In this document: one piece after another, positions 1-6,898 of the stretch
How the letters are laid out: each line of letters opens with the position of its first letter
How positions within the stretch are numbered: position 1 is the first letter of the stretch
Assembly (NCBI GenBank): GCA_027007865.1
Contig: JALTEE010000266.1
Span: 1 to 7,559 of the forward strand
Length of the DNA: 7,559 nucleotides
Direction: 5' to 3'
From: a bacterium
Lineage (GTDB): Bacteria; UBP14; UBA6098; B30-G16
Notes under the pieces: model-generated
The model's database searches: none
Told to the model about the DNA's origin: nothing
What the model saw: the letters and a program-made list of their open reading frames with translations, nothing else
Translations under genes and position numbers: made by a program

Positions 1-17
1 CACTTTTTTCATCAAAA

Positions 18-34
18 TTTTTTTTTTTTTTTTT
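18..34. repeat. 17-T homopolymer tract
   Basis: There are seventeen consecutive T residues, preceded by AAAA and followed by AAC and an AT-rich TATATAAAT stretch that could hold a -10 element (TATAAA at 40-45). The tract lies about 60 bp upstream of the GH18 coding region. Tracts this long are prone to slipped-strand length change, so it may alter promoter geometry, or it may simply be a sequencing-sensitive site. No good -35 box is visible and no hairpin precedes it, so it does not look like a classical terminator on the plus strand. Confidence 0.85.
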
Positions 35-90
35 AACTATATAAATGAATACATTGGGTAATTTTTTACCTACACCAAGACATTTAATAG

Positions 91-96
91 ATGTAA
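91..96 (+). other. ATG-TAA start-stop pair in frame with the GH18 gene
   Basis: The only ATG in a sensible place for the GH18 gene is at 91-93. It is followed at once by TAA (94-96), then AAT TAT and the TTG at 103, all in one frame. If TAA were AAA, translation from 91 would begin MKNYLLLSLLFLICSAQA, a textbook signal peptide with a basic n-region, hydrophobic core and AQA cleavage site. Either this is a single-base nonsense change or sequence error, or translation really begins at TTG 103. Neither start has a convincing Shine-Dalgarno sequence. Confidence 0.7.
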
Positions 97-102
97 AATT
101 AT

Positions 103-2394
103 TTGCTTTTATCGCTATTATTTTTAATCTGTTCTGCGCAGGCACAACCGATTTCCGTGCATTATGAACACGAGCAGTTTTTCAAAGATTCACTCTTTCA
201 TCATCGAGCAGTTCCTCAGCAAGTTCAAAAAGGAGCCGCCGAACTATCGCATATAACTTATGGCTTCGTGCCGTATTGGGAGCGAACATACAATTGCCCG
301 CGATGGGATTTGGTCAGCAGAATCGCATATTTCGACTGCACTATCGACTCCGATGGCTCGATAACAGACACACATTATTGGTATTCCGCCTCCGTTGTGG
401 ATGATGCCCTTGCAAACGGCGTAGCAGTCGACCTCTGTATAGCGCAATTCACAAATTCCACAATAAATGCACTAATTTCCAGTGCATCGGCGCGAGCAAA
501 CGGCATTCATAATTCCATCGAAGCGATGCTCGCCCGCGGCGGAACAGGAATAAATATCGACTTTGAATATCCGAGTTCGGGCTACGGCGACGAATTCGTA
601 ACTTTTATGGCGGAATTCCGAGATAGTTTAGATGCTCGCGGTCCTGGATACTGGCTGTCCGTCTGTTTGCCCGATGTCGATTGGGGCGATGCATATTACA
701 CCGACCAATTGAAAAACTACTGCAATGCAATGTTTATAATGGCTTATGGCTGTCATTGGAGCGGTTCGGCATATACGGGAGCGGTTGACCCGCTCGACGA
801 CCCGACAGAATCGTGGGACATTGCATATTCGGTAAATCATTATGTAACTCAATCAGGAGCGCCGGAGAAAATCGTTCTGGGACTCCCCGCTTATGGATAC
901 GATTGGCCCTGCGACGGTCCTGATAAAGGCGCAGCAACAACCGGTAGCGGCTCCGCTACCTTATATATAAATGCAATTGCACATGCTGAAACCTACGGCA
1001 GACTTTGGGATACCGATGCGACATCGCCTTGGTATAGATACAGCAGTTGGCATCAGTGCTGGTATTCCGATTCCACATCGCTCGAAGCGAGATATGCCTA
1101 TGCAAAAGCGCAGGGATTGCAGGGTGTCGGCTGGTGGGCGCTCGGATACGACGACGGAGACCCTGCATTTTGGGGCGCCGTCGAAGAACAGTTTTCGATG
1201 GGGGACACAAGCGGAATAATAGTAGATGATGGCGACCACGAATTCAACTGTGATTTGGGCAACTGGAGTTCGGGTGCATACCCCGATTCCGGATGGGAAA
1301 ACGATTATCTGTGGTGTGATGCAACCGACACGATAGAAAACTGGGCTCGATGGACACCATACATACCCGACACGGGAGCTTATGATATATCTATCTGGTG
1401 GATGCCGGCAACAAATCGTTGTGATAGTGTTTTCATTCGCGTGTGGGGCGCTTCCAACGATTCATTCTTCGTATCACAGAAAACCGGAGATACAGAGTGG
1501 CATTATATTGGAAGATTTCTTTTCGATGAGGGATATTCCGGTTATGTGGGGATTAGCGATAGAAGTGCCACGAGCGGCGATGTAGTGATTGCCGATGCTG
1601 TTAGGTGGATTTATATCGGTTCAGTGGACACGATTGTCGATGACCTCGATCCCACTTTTTACCATTATGGCGATTCAGTCTGGTGGCGCGAAGTAGATGG
1701 CGGATACGATGGACATTTCTACTGGACAAACTCGACCTCGCATTCATACGATGTCTGCTACGGAGAATGGCATCCTGTTTTGCCAAAACCAGCAGAATAC
1801 GAGGTCTTCGTCTATATTCCGGAAACGAACGCCGAGGCGGATGCTAAATACAGGATATTCCACGCATACGGTGAAGACACAATAATAATAGACCAATCAA
1901 CACACATTAGCGAATGGGTTAGTCTCGGAACATATTATTTTACCGGTGCAGCACAGGAAAAAGTCTATCTCGGCGATGCGACCGGAACAACAGGAGAAAA
2001 TATTGCATTCGACGCTATGGCATGGCGGAGCATAGAATTATCTATCTCACATAAAGAACCCGCAAAACCCGAGCATTTCAGTATTTTCGCTTATCCGAAT
2101 CCATTCAATTCATCCTGTAAAATCACGCTGTCCGGTGTCAACAAGGGAGCATGCTCCCTTGTTGATGGAACTGTTGAAATATACGATTTGCGGGGGAATG
2201 TCGTCAACGGAGGGCTTCAGCCCTTCGTTCGAAACAGCGGGCTAAAGCCCGCTGTTGACACCACCACTCAACCCTCCGCGAACCACACATTCATCTGGAC
2301 ACCCGACAAAACAATCGCATCTGGAATATATCTCATCCAAGCGAGGACGGAAGACGGACAGACAACAAGCAAAAAAATCGTATATTTAAGATGA
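103..2394 (+). CDS. secreted GH18 chitinase-like hydrolase, two golvesin-like domains, C-terminal sorting domain
   Basis: This is a predicted exported glycoside hydrolase family 18 enzyme, of the family that cleaves beta-1,4 GlcNAc-containing polymers; its substrate is not predictable here. From the TTG start, residues 1-14 are a hydrophobic signal peptide ending AQA but lacking a basic n-region. The catalytic barrel spans about 50-365: GINIDFE at 149-155 with D153 and acid/base E155, M213-A214-Y215, GLPAYG at 260-265 and GWWALGYD at 343-350. In the DxxDxDxE motif the first Asp is T148 and the second is N151. Two beta-rich golvesin C-terminal-like domains follow (about 372-506 and 510-645), each starting IVDD. 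Residues 658-763 are a type IX/FlgD-like sorting domain (YPNPFN at 664-669, VEIYDLRG at 691-698, GIYLIQ at 741-746). This domain carries three palindrome-encoded insertions at 679-688, 701-710 and 711-719. TTG 103 is the only usable in-frame start that keeps the signal peptide. Confidence 0.85.
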   Translation: MLLSLLFLICSAQAQPISVHYEHEQFFKDSLFHHRAVPQQVQKGAAELSHITYGFVPYWERTYNCPRWDLVSRIAYFDCTIDSDGSITDTHYWYSASVVDDALANGVAVDLCIAQFTNSTINALISSASARANGIHNSIEAMLARGGTGINIDFEYPSSGYGDEFVTFMAEFRDSLDARGPGYWLSVCLPDVDWGDAYYTDQLKNYCNAMFIMAYGCHWSGSAYTGAVDPLDDPTESWDIAYSVNHYVTQSGAPEKIVLGLPAYGYDWPCDGPDKGAATTGSGSATLYINAIAHAETYGRLWDTDATSPWYRYSSWHQCWYSDSTSLEARYAYAKAQGLQGVGWWALGYDDGDPAFWGAVEEQFSMGDTSGIIVDDGDHEFNCDLGNWSSGAYPDSGWENDYLWCDATDTIENWARWTPYIPDTGAYDISIWWMPATNRCDSVFIRVWGASNDSFFVSQKTGDTEWHYIGRFLFDEGYSGYVGISDRSATSGDVVIADAVRWIYIGSVDTIVDDLDPTFYHYGDSVWWREVDGGYDGHFYWTNSTSHSYDVCYGEWHPVLPKPAEYEVFVYIPETNAEADAKYRIFHAYGEDTIIIDQSTHISEWVSLGTYYFTGAAQEKVYLGDATGTTGENIAFDAMAWRSIELSISHKEPAKPEHFSIFAYPNPFNSSCKITLSGVNKGACSLVDGTVEIYDLRGNVVNGGLQPFVRNSGLKPAVDTTTQPSANHTFIWTPDKTIASGIYLIQARTEDGQTTSKKIVYLR
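2140..2163. repeat. in-frame palindromic element A
   Basis: This is a perfect inverted repeat of 24 bp: left arm AACAAGGGAGC, centre AT, right arm the exact complement. It extends by one more pair to 2138-2165. It is part of the GH18 coding sequence and, with flanking GTC and GAT codons, encodes VNKGACSLVD (residues 679-688). It falls in the loop between the first strand (CKITLSG) and the VEIYDLRG strand of the sorting domain. It shares size, arm length, two-base centre, AAC...GTT ends and reading frame with the elements at 2206 and 2233. Confidence 0.85.
2206..2229. repeat. in-frame palindromic element B
   Basis: This is a 24-bp inverted repeat with left arm AACGGAGGGCT, centre TC and right arm AGCCCTTCGTT, with one mismatch (a possible G:T pair in RNA). 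It is preceded by GTC and encodes VNGGLQPFVR (residues 701-710) in the same frame as element A. It sits just after the VEIYDLRGNV strand. Its core GGGCT-NN-AGCCC is shared with element C. Confidence 0.8.
2233..2256. repeat. in-frame palindromic element C
   Basis: This is a perfect 24-bp inverted repeat: left arm AACAGCGGGCT, centre AA, right arm the exact complement, followed by GAC. It begins 27 bp after element B, a multiple of three, and encodes NSGLKPAVD (residues 711-719) in the same frame. Elements B and C together are bounded by GTCAAC and GTTGAC, as if the pair were one composite unit. The stretch before the next conserved strand (FIWTPD) is low-complexity Thr/Gln/Ser, consistent with a tolerant loop. 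Confidence 0.85.
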
Positions 2395-2495
2395 TTTGTT
2401 TCCCACGCTTGCAATCGGCTAAAGGAAAGAAAATATTCATTACCGCCTGCTTTAACTGACAGTAACAGTATGAACAACAATCTTGGAACAAATTT

Positions 2496-3296
2496 TTACA
2501 TAAATAGCGACAAATATGCTTTTATTATCTCGTCTCCAGCCGCCATAACAATTACAGTCGCAGCGGCGATGAACGGCCCGAACGGTATCATCGAAATGTT
2601 ATCCGATTGCTGTTTTGTTTTTCTGATGAGCATTACGATAATTCCGCCTATTGTCCCGAGCAAAGCGGCGATAAAAATTGTTAGCAAAGCTCCCACCCAG
2701 CCTACGAGAAGTCCCACAGCAGCCATCAGATAGATATCGCCTTCTCCCAGCGCTTCTTTGCGAAATGCCTTTTTGCCAAGTATGGATACGAGGTAAAATG
2801 TTATCAAGCCCACAGCACAGCCGATTACCGAGTCGAGTATGTTTTTCCATCCGCCCAAAAGAGGCGCAGTTGCAATGCCGACAGCGGCGACTGCAATTGT
2901 CAATTCGTCGGGGATTACCCAGTGCTCCCAATCGATAAATGTGATTGCGATAAATATCGGCAGAACGATTATCATTCGGATAATTTGGATATACGAGAGC
3001 GGGTCGTAAAAAATGTATGTGGCGAGGAAAGCGAGTCCGCTGAACGCTTCAACGAATATGTATCGCGGCGAAATTTTCGCTCCGCAATTTCTGCATCTGC
3101 CACCGAGTATTGCATAACTCAATATCGGAATGTTATCGTAGAATTTGATAGGTTTTCCGCATACGGGGCAGTGTGACCCCGGAAACACGATAGATTCTCT
3201 TCGCGGCAGTCGCCATATCAATACATTCGTAAAACTACCCGCTATCGCGCCCAGTGCGAACATAAAAAATCCTATAATCGCCGAATGCTCAATCAA
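2496..3296 (-). CDS. pilD: prepilin peptidase / N-methyltransferase (A24 family)
   Basis: This polytopic inner-membrane aspartic protease would cleave the short leader of type IV prepilins and methylate the new N-terminal Phe. At 266 aa it is full length. The N-terminal domain shows AGSFTNVLIWRLPRRES followed by a zinc-type tetracysteine (C43-x2-C46 and C68-x2-C71), marking the bifunctional form. The two catalytic aspartates are in place: D122 in FIDWEHWVIPDE and D187 in the GEGD motif at 184-187. Hydrophobic segments fill about 5-25, 85-125 and 130-266. The start is TTG, overlapping the upstream stop as TTGA (3293-3296); GGAGG at 3304-3308 sits 7 nt before it, and the next Met (residue 12) would cut into the first membrane helix. 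It is the last gene of a three-gene operon, and its likely substrate, a prepilin, is encoded just upstream of that operon. Confidence 0.95.
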   Translation of the reverse strand: MIEHSAIIGFFMFALGAIAGSFTNVLIWRLPRRESIVFPGSHCPVCGKPIKFYDNIPILSYAILGGRCRNCGAKISPRYIFVEAFSGLAFLATYIFYDPLSYIQIIRMIIVLPIFIAITFIDWEHWVIPDELTIAVAAVGIATAPLLGGWKNILDSVIGCAVGLITFYLVSILGKKAFRKEALGEGDIYLMAAVGLLVGWVGALLTIFIAALLGTIGGIIVMLIRKTKQQSDNISMIPFGPFIAAATVIVMAAGDEIIKAYLSLFM

Positions 3297-5059
3297 TTTC
3301 CCCCCTCCAAAGATGTGGTATCCGCAGCGATATAAAATTTTCTTATCTGCGGAAATTGTTCTATTACTTCTTTTGCGCTTGCGCTATCTCCTATGGAAAA
3401 ATATAGATTTGCAAGCTCACTCGGAGCGTGTGTTCCTTCTGGATGATAGATACAAGCTTTGCGCAAAAATTTAATCCCTTTCAATGTATCTCCAAGAACA
3501 ATTAGCCCTAACCCATAGTTTAAATTTGTTCTCGCATCTCGCGGAGCGAGAGTTAGTGCCTTTGCAAAATACTTCACACCAAGAGCAGCGTCCCCCTTTT
3601 CGAGCAAACATCGTCCCAGGTTTATATAGCCCGGTGCAAAATAAGGATAGTGTCCGACAAGTTTTTTTAGATAGAATATGGAACTATCCACTTCGCCTTT
3701 TTTTAGCAGCGCTCCCGATATAATGTTCAGCGCCACAAAATAGATACTATCTTTTTCGAGTGATTTTACCGAATAAAAATATGCACTATCGGGTTCATTA
3801 AAGTTAAAAAATTGGTGTGCGAGTCCTGCGTATCCAATCGGCATATCGGGAGCGGTATCGACTATATATCTCGACAATATCCAGTCGTTGCGCCAATAAT
3901 ATGAATATGTGAATGTGAACAGTGCAAGAAACACTATGTATCCCGATAACAAAATCTTCGGCAATCTTTTCGCAAATTTAATATCGGCTCGCAATAATTT
4001 TTCAAATAGCACTGCGGCTACAATAGCAAAACCTACGCTGGGAATAAATAAAAATCTTTCCGCCCACATCGACGATGGAATATTTACGATTCCGAGGACA
4101 GGAAGCAAAAATAATATGAACCATAAAATTCCAAAGTTAATATAACGCTTATTATTGAGCAGTTTTAATGCCAGATAAATTAAAATGATAAGAACTATCC
4201 AAAATATTATGCCGGTCGAGATGCTCATATCGAGCAATTTTTCCGGGTGATACGGCTTCAAATCTATCGGAATAATCGAGTTCTGAATATAACGCAGCAG
4301 GATATATGGAGCAAACAGCAATCTTCTAATCATCGTGATTTTTGCTTCCGATGCTTTCAAGAAATGCCCCAGCGCAATATATCGCATAGCGAAATAAATC
4401 GGCAGTGCGGCGAACAACGCAAGCCAACCTGCCCAAATATTTCGCTCCTTCTTTCTGCGGAAAATTACATCATACAAAATAATCACAACAATTCCCATCA
4501 CTGCAACTTCTTTTGACAGAAGCGATAAAAAGTATAAAATCGGCGCCATGAAATATCGCAACTTTTTTTTCTCCGATGTCCACAGCAAAAATGTGGACAT
4601 AAAAAATAATCCAGCGGACAAGTCGGTGATTCCCGATATGAACGCCGCATTTTCTATATGAACAGGATGAGCGGCAAAAATTGCAGCGCCGATAAGCGCT
4701 GTCCTCATTCCGAGTTTACGCTTCATAAAAAAATAAAGCAAAATTATCACTATGAGATACACGGCGAGATTTTCAAGACGATATCCAAGCGGAGAAATCT
4801 TCCAGAACTTATATCCAAGCCAGAACCAGAAAACGCTCATAGGTCTGTAATATAGATTTTTCCCTACTAATGCAGGAGGCCAGAACGGTTGTTTTAACAA
4901 ATGTAGCGGCGATGGCGCACGAAGTGCAGAGTTATTCTTGATAAGTGTAGTATCGTCCCAAACAAAAGAATTCGACAGCGACGGAAAATACAGCATTATC
5001 GTTGCTGCAATGATAATCAGAAGATACAAAATCTCATATTTTGCAAGATGCGATTTCAT
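3293..5059 (-). CDS. TMTC-like GT-C membrane glycosyltransferase with C-terminal TPRs (paralogue 2)
   Basis: This 588-aa multi-pass membrane protein has the sequence signature of the TMTC/PMT-like GT-C group, whose eukaryotic members are O-mannosyltransferases using lipid-linked sugar. Visible features in order: first membrane helix about 9-26; FVWDDTTLI with the acidic pair D35-D36, typical of the catalytic first external loop; YYRP at 70-73; HPVHIE at 131-136; SGITD at 142-146; SKE at 182-184; RYIQN at 256-260; ERFLFIPSVGF at 334-344; YWRND at 388-392. About ten hydrophobic segments span 9-385. From about 422 the protein turns into soluble TPR-type helix pairs (for example LGRCLLEKGDAALGVKYFAKALTLAP at about 481-506), roughly four repeats. 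It starts at ATG 5059, 8 nt after the upstream gene, with a weak AGG at 5067-5069 overlapping that gene's TAG stop. The sugar donor and acceptor are unknown. Confidence 0.8.
   Translation of the reverse strand: MKSHLAKYEILYLLIIIAATIMLYFPSLSNSFVWDDTTLIKNNSALRAPSPLHLLKQPFWPPALVGKNLYYRPMSVFWFWLGYKFWKISPLGYRLENLAVYLIVIILLYFFMKRKLGMRTALIGAAIFAAHPVHIENAAFISGITDLSAGLFFMSTFLLWTSEKKKLRYFMAPILYFLSLLSKEVAVMGIVVIILYDVIFRRKKERNIWAGWLALFAALPIYFAMRYIALGHFLKASEAKITMIRRLLFAPYILLRYIQNSIIPIDLKPYHPEKLLDMSISTGIIFWIVLIILIYLALKLLNNKRYINFGILWFILFLLPVLGIVNIPSSMWAERFLFIPSVGFAIVAAVLFEKLLRADIKFAKRLPKILLSGYIVFLALFTFTYSYYWRNDWILSRYIVDTAPDMPIGYAGLAHQFFNFNEPDSAYFYSVKSLEKDSIYFVALNIISGALLKKGEVDSSIFYLKKLVGHYPYFAPGYINLGRCLLEKGDAALGVKYFAKALTLAPRDARTNLNYGLGLIVLGDTLKGIKFLRKACIYHPEGTHAPSELANLYFSIGDSASAKEVIEQFPQIRKFYIAADTTSLEGGN
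3304..3308 (-). promoter_or_regulatory. Shine-Dalgarno GGAGG fixing the TTG start of pilD
   Basis: On the minus strand GGAGG is followed by GGGGAAA and then TTG, a spacing of 7 nt. The site lies within the last codons of the preceding gene. It supports TTG at 3296 as the true start and suggests translational coupling through the TTGA overlap. Confidence 0.75.
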
Positions 5060-5067
5060 AAAATAAC

Positions 5068-6744
5068 CTATTCTTCAAATTCCGATGATATTTTTTCATA
5101 TCGCCGAGAAATAGTGCTGTCATCGGGTAAAAGTTGTTCGGTTATCCGCAAATAAAACAGCGCATTTACAGTATCTCCAAGAGATAAAAGCATCTCGGAA
5201 TAAATTTTATTCGCCATCGGGTTTAGCGGAGCGATTTCGATAGCTTTTTTTAAATAATTTAGCGCAACATTTGTATCGCCGAGCATAATCGAAGATATGC
5301 CCGCATCTATGTATGCTCCCGTGTAAGACGGATGCAGGTCAATCAATTTTTTCGAATACGACAGTGCATCGTCGTATTTTCTCATTTTTATGGCGATATC
5401 CGCAGCGGTTGTCAACACGAGAGGATTTGCGCTGTCCCGCTCGAGCGCTTCTCGAATGTAGTAATACGCGCTGTCGGTTTCGCCAATACCCAAAAATTGT
5501 TCCGCCATTCCCGAATATCCCACTGGTTGATTTGGCGCATCATTTATAATTCGCCTAAAACCTATCCAATCGTTACGCCACCAAAAACTGTATTCGAACC
5601 CGAAAATAAATAAAATAATTATATATCCAAACACAGCGATTTTCCCGACATCCTTATATTTTGCTGTTCCTAAATCAAATAGTTTATTAAAATAGAACCC
5701 GATGACGATGCTCGCTCCGATTGTGGACAGGAAAGCGAATCTCTCTGCCCATAGCGCTCCCTGATGAGATGCGCCGACTCTGAGCGCAGGAAGTAGAAAA
5801 ATCACAGCCCAAAAAACTCCAAATTTTAATTTCCAGTTGCGAACTACAGCAAAAATTCCCCATATAATCGCCGCGAGTGGCAAAACCCACAGAAGCCAAT
5901 ATACAGTAGAATGGTCAAAATACCATTGTGGGTGCAGCGGCGCAAGGTCGAATGGGAAAACTATATTCTGAATGTAGCGCACAAGGATATATGGAATTGC
6001 TATAATTCTCGACAGAATATTGAGCGATTGAACTTGATACCCACCAAAAACTCCCAGAACCCAATGTCGTAAAAAGAAATATACGAATACAGGAATAATA
6101 AATGGCAGCGTAGATACAGTAACGCTCCAAAATTTCCGCCTGCGTATGAAAAATTCGTAGGCGGGAAAAATAAGCAGACCAGCGGTTGCAGTTTCCTTTG
6201 AAAAGAGCGATAGCGCAAAAAATACGGGAGCGCAAAGAAATTTCGACCACCATTTTTCCGAAGAGAATGTCAACATTGCGAGCATTATGAAAAATGCAGC
6301 GGACACATCCGTCATCCCGGATACGAATGCCACGCTCTCCGTGTGAATTGGATTTAGCGCGAAAATCGCTGCGGAGAACAGAGCGATGCCCTCGGAACCA
6401 AAAAGTTTTTTTGCAAAATAGAAGACTAAAATTGTAGTAATAAAGAATAAAAATAGATTAAAAATCCTGAACATTACAGGCGAAGAACCGAATATTTTAA
6501 ATTCCATCCAAAAACAAAAAATTACCATCGGGCGATAATACGGCGGCGGCAAATTGGTCATTATCGGAGGCCAATATGTTTCCCCCAAAAAAAATGAGGG
6601 ATTCGATATTCGCATAACAGGATTGTCTTCGATAATCGTGTGGTCGTCCCAGATGAAATTGTTTGAAATAGAGGGAAGATACATCAGAAAGGATGCGATT
6701 AGGATTGCAATAAGGATTATCCATTGGCGGAGAGCGGATTTCAC
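5068..6744 (-). CDS. TMTC-like GT-C membrane glycosyltransferase with C-terminal TPRs (paralogue 1)
   Basis: This 558-aa protein is collinear with its downstream neighbour and clearly a tandem duplicate that has diverged. Shared landmarks are FIWDDHTII (D33-D34), YYRP at 69-72, NPIHTE at 131-136, SGMTD at 142-146, SKE at 182-184, RYIQN at 256-260, WAERFAFLS at 332-340 and WWRND at 388-392. Hydrophobic segments fill about 8-25 and 90-385; TPR-like repeats run from about 422 to 545 (for example AGISSIMLGDTNVALNYLKKAIEIAP), roughly four. It differs in having N131 where the neighbour has H131, and S340 for P340 in the ERxLYLPS-type motif. The start is GTG 6744, fixed by AAGGAGG with 6-nt spacing. 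It is the first gene of the operon ending in the prepilin peptidase. Pilin or envelope protein O-glycosylation is inferred from family and context; a sugar-polymer role is an alternative. Confidence 0.8.
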   Translation of the reverse strand: MKSALRQWIILIAILIASFLMYLPSISNNFIWDDHTIIEDNPVMRISNPSFFLGETYWPPIMTNLPPPYYRPMVIFCFWMEFKIFGSSPVMFRIFNLFLFFITTILVFYFAKKLFGSEGIALFSAAIFALNPIHTESVAFVSGMTDVSAAFFIMLAMLTFSSEKWWSKFLCAPVFFALSLFSKETATAGLLIFPAYEFFIRRRKFWSVTVSTLPFIIPVFVYFFLRHWVLGVFGGYQVQSLNILSRIIAIPYILVRYIQNIVFPFDLAPLHPQWYFDHSTVYWLLWVLPLAAIIWGIFAVVRNWKLKFGVFWAVIFLLPALRVGASHQGALWAERFAFLSTIGASIVIGFYFNKLFDLGTAKYKDVGKIAVFGYIIILFIFGFEYSFWWRNDWIGFRRIINDAPNQPVGYSGMAEQFLGIGETDSAYYYIREALERDSANPLVLTTAADIAIKMRKYDDALSYSKKLIDLHPSYTGAYIDAGISSIMLGDTNVALNYLKKAIEIAPLNPMANKIYSEMLLSLGDTVNALFYLRITEQLLPDDSTISRRYEKISSEFEE

Positions 6745-6750
6745 GAGTAG

Positions 6751-6757
6751 CCTCCTT
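6751..6757 (-). promoter_or_regulatory. Shine-Dalgarno AAGGAGG fixing a GTG start
   Basis: On the minus strand AAGGAGG is followed by CTACTC and then GTG (6744-6742), an ideal spacing of 6 nt. This decides the non-ATG start of the first operon gene. The end of the site overlaps the 14-bp direct repeat at 6757-6770. An out-of-frame ATG at 6761 opens a six-codon ORF (MKGGYS) ending in TGA, which overlaps the GTG as GTGA. Confidence 0.85.
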
Positions 6758-6770
6758 TCATTGTAAAACT
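6757..6770. repeat. 14-bp direct repeat, left copy
   Basis: TTCATTGTAAAACT occurs here and again, identical, at 6899-6912. The two copies flank the inverted-repeat element at 6777-6897 and are 142 bp apart start to start. A 14-bp identity at this distance is unlikely by chance and looks like a target-site duplication or a remnant of recombination. Confidence 0.8.
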
Positions 6771-6776
6771 ATAAGT

Positions 6777-6897
6777 CCTGCAAAATAAAAAATCCTCACT
6801 GTCATTCCCCCGCTCGACGGGGGAATCCAGTAAAATCGATACCTCTGTTCCACCGTGACGGGAAAGTCGGACAATGACATTTTACCTATTTTGCAGG
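6777..6897. mobile_element. MITE-like nested inverted-repeat element, non-coding
   Basis: The segment of about 121 bp has 11-bp terminal inverted repeats, CCTGCAAAATA at 6777-6787 and its exact complement at 6887-6897. Inside them is a second inverted pair, TGTCATT at 6800-6806 and AATGACA at 6873-6879. Within that is a strong hairpin, ATTCCCCCG at 6804-6812 against CGGGGGAAT at 6818-6826. The TGTCATTCCC...GGAATCCAG core resembles dispersed intergenic repeats common in many bacterial genomes. Direct repeats of 14 bp lie just outside (gaps of 6 and 1 bp). It has no coding capacity, so any movement would need a transposase from elsewhere. It lies in the leader region of the minus-strand operon. 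Confidence 0.65.
6804..6826 (-). promoter_or_regulatory. GC-rich hairpin with distal T tract, possible attenuator
   Basis: The 9-bp stem ATTCCCCCG/CGGGGGAAT with a 5-nt loop is perfectly paired. Read on the minus strand it is followed by GACAGTGAGGA and then TTTTTT (6786-6792 region). The T run is about 11 nt from the stem base, further than in a standard intrinsic terminator, unless the TGTCATT/AATGACA pair forms the outer stem. It could reduce readthrough into the operon, but this is tentative. Confidence 0.3.
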
Positions 6898-6898
6898 G

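Noticed and set aside
56..71. Small inverted repeat GGTAA-TTTT-TTACC upstream of the GH18 gene
   Set aside because: The stem has only 5 AT-rich pairs in AT-rich DNA; too weak to call a regulatory structure.
943..960. 18-bp perfect hairpin (GGTAGCGG arm, CT centre) in the GH18 catalytic domain
   Set aside because: It is in frame like the sorting-domain elements, but the sequence and arm length differ and it encodes GSGSAT, which reads as a normal part of the catalytic domain. Probably chance or codon choice.
2395..2495. Terminator or small gene in the convergent gap
   Set aside because: No stable stem with a T tract on either strand and no ORF with an SD was seen. Only a weak TTTCC/GGAAA pairing is present.
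4576..4600. 9-bp inverted repeat with a 7-nt loop (ATGTCCACA arm)
   Set aside because: It is inside an ordinary membrane-segment coding region (MSTFLLWTS), with no T tract in the gene's direction and no second copy seen.
5313..6253. Open frames antisense or out of frame within the membrane-protein genes
   Set aside because: They overlap a well-supported gene with clear domain motifs, lack SD sites and show no recognisable protein features.
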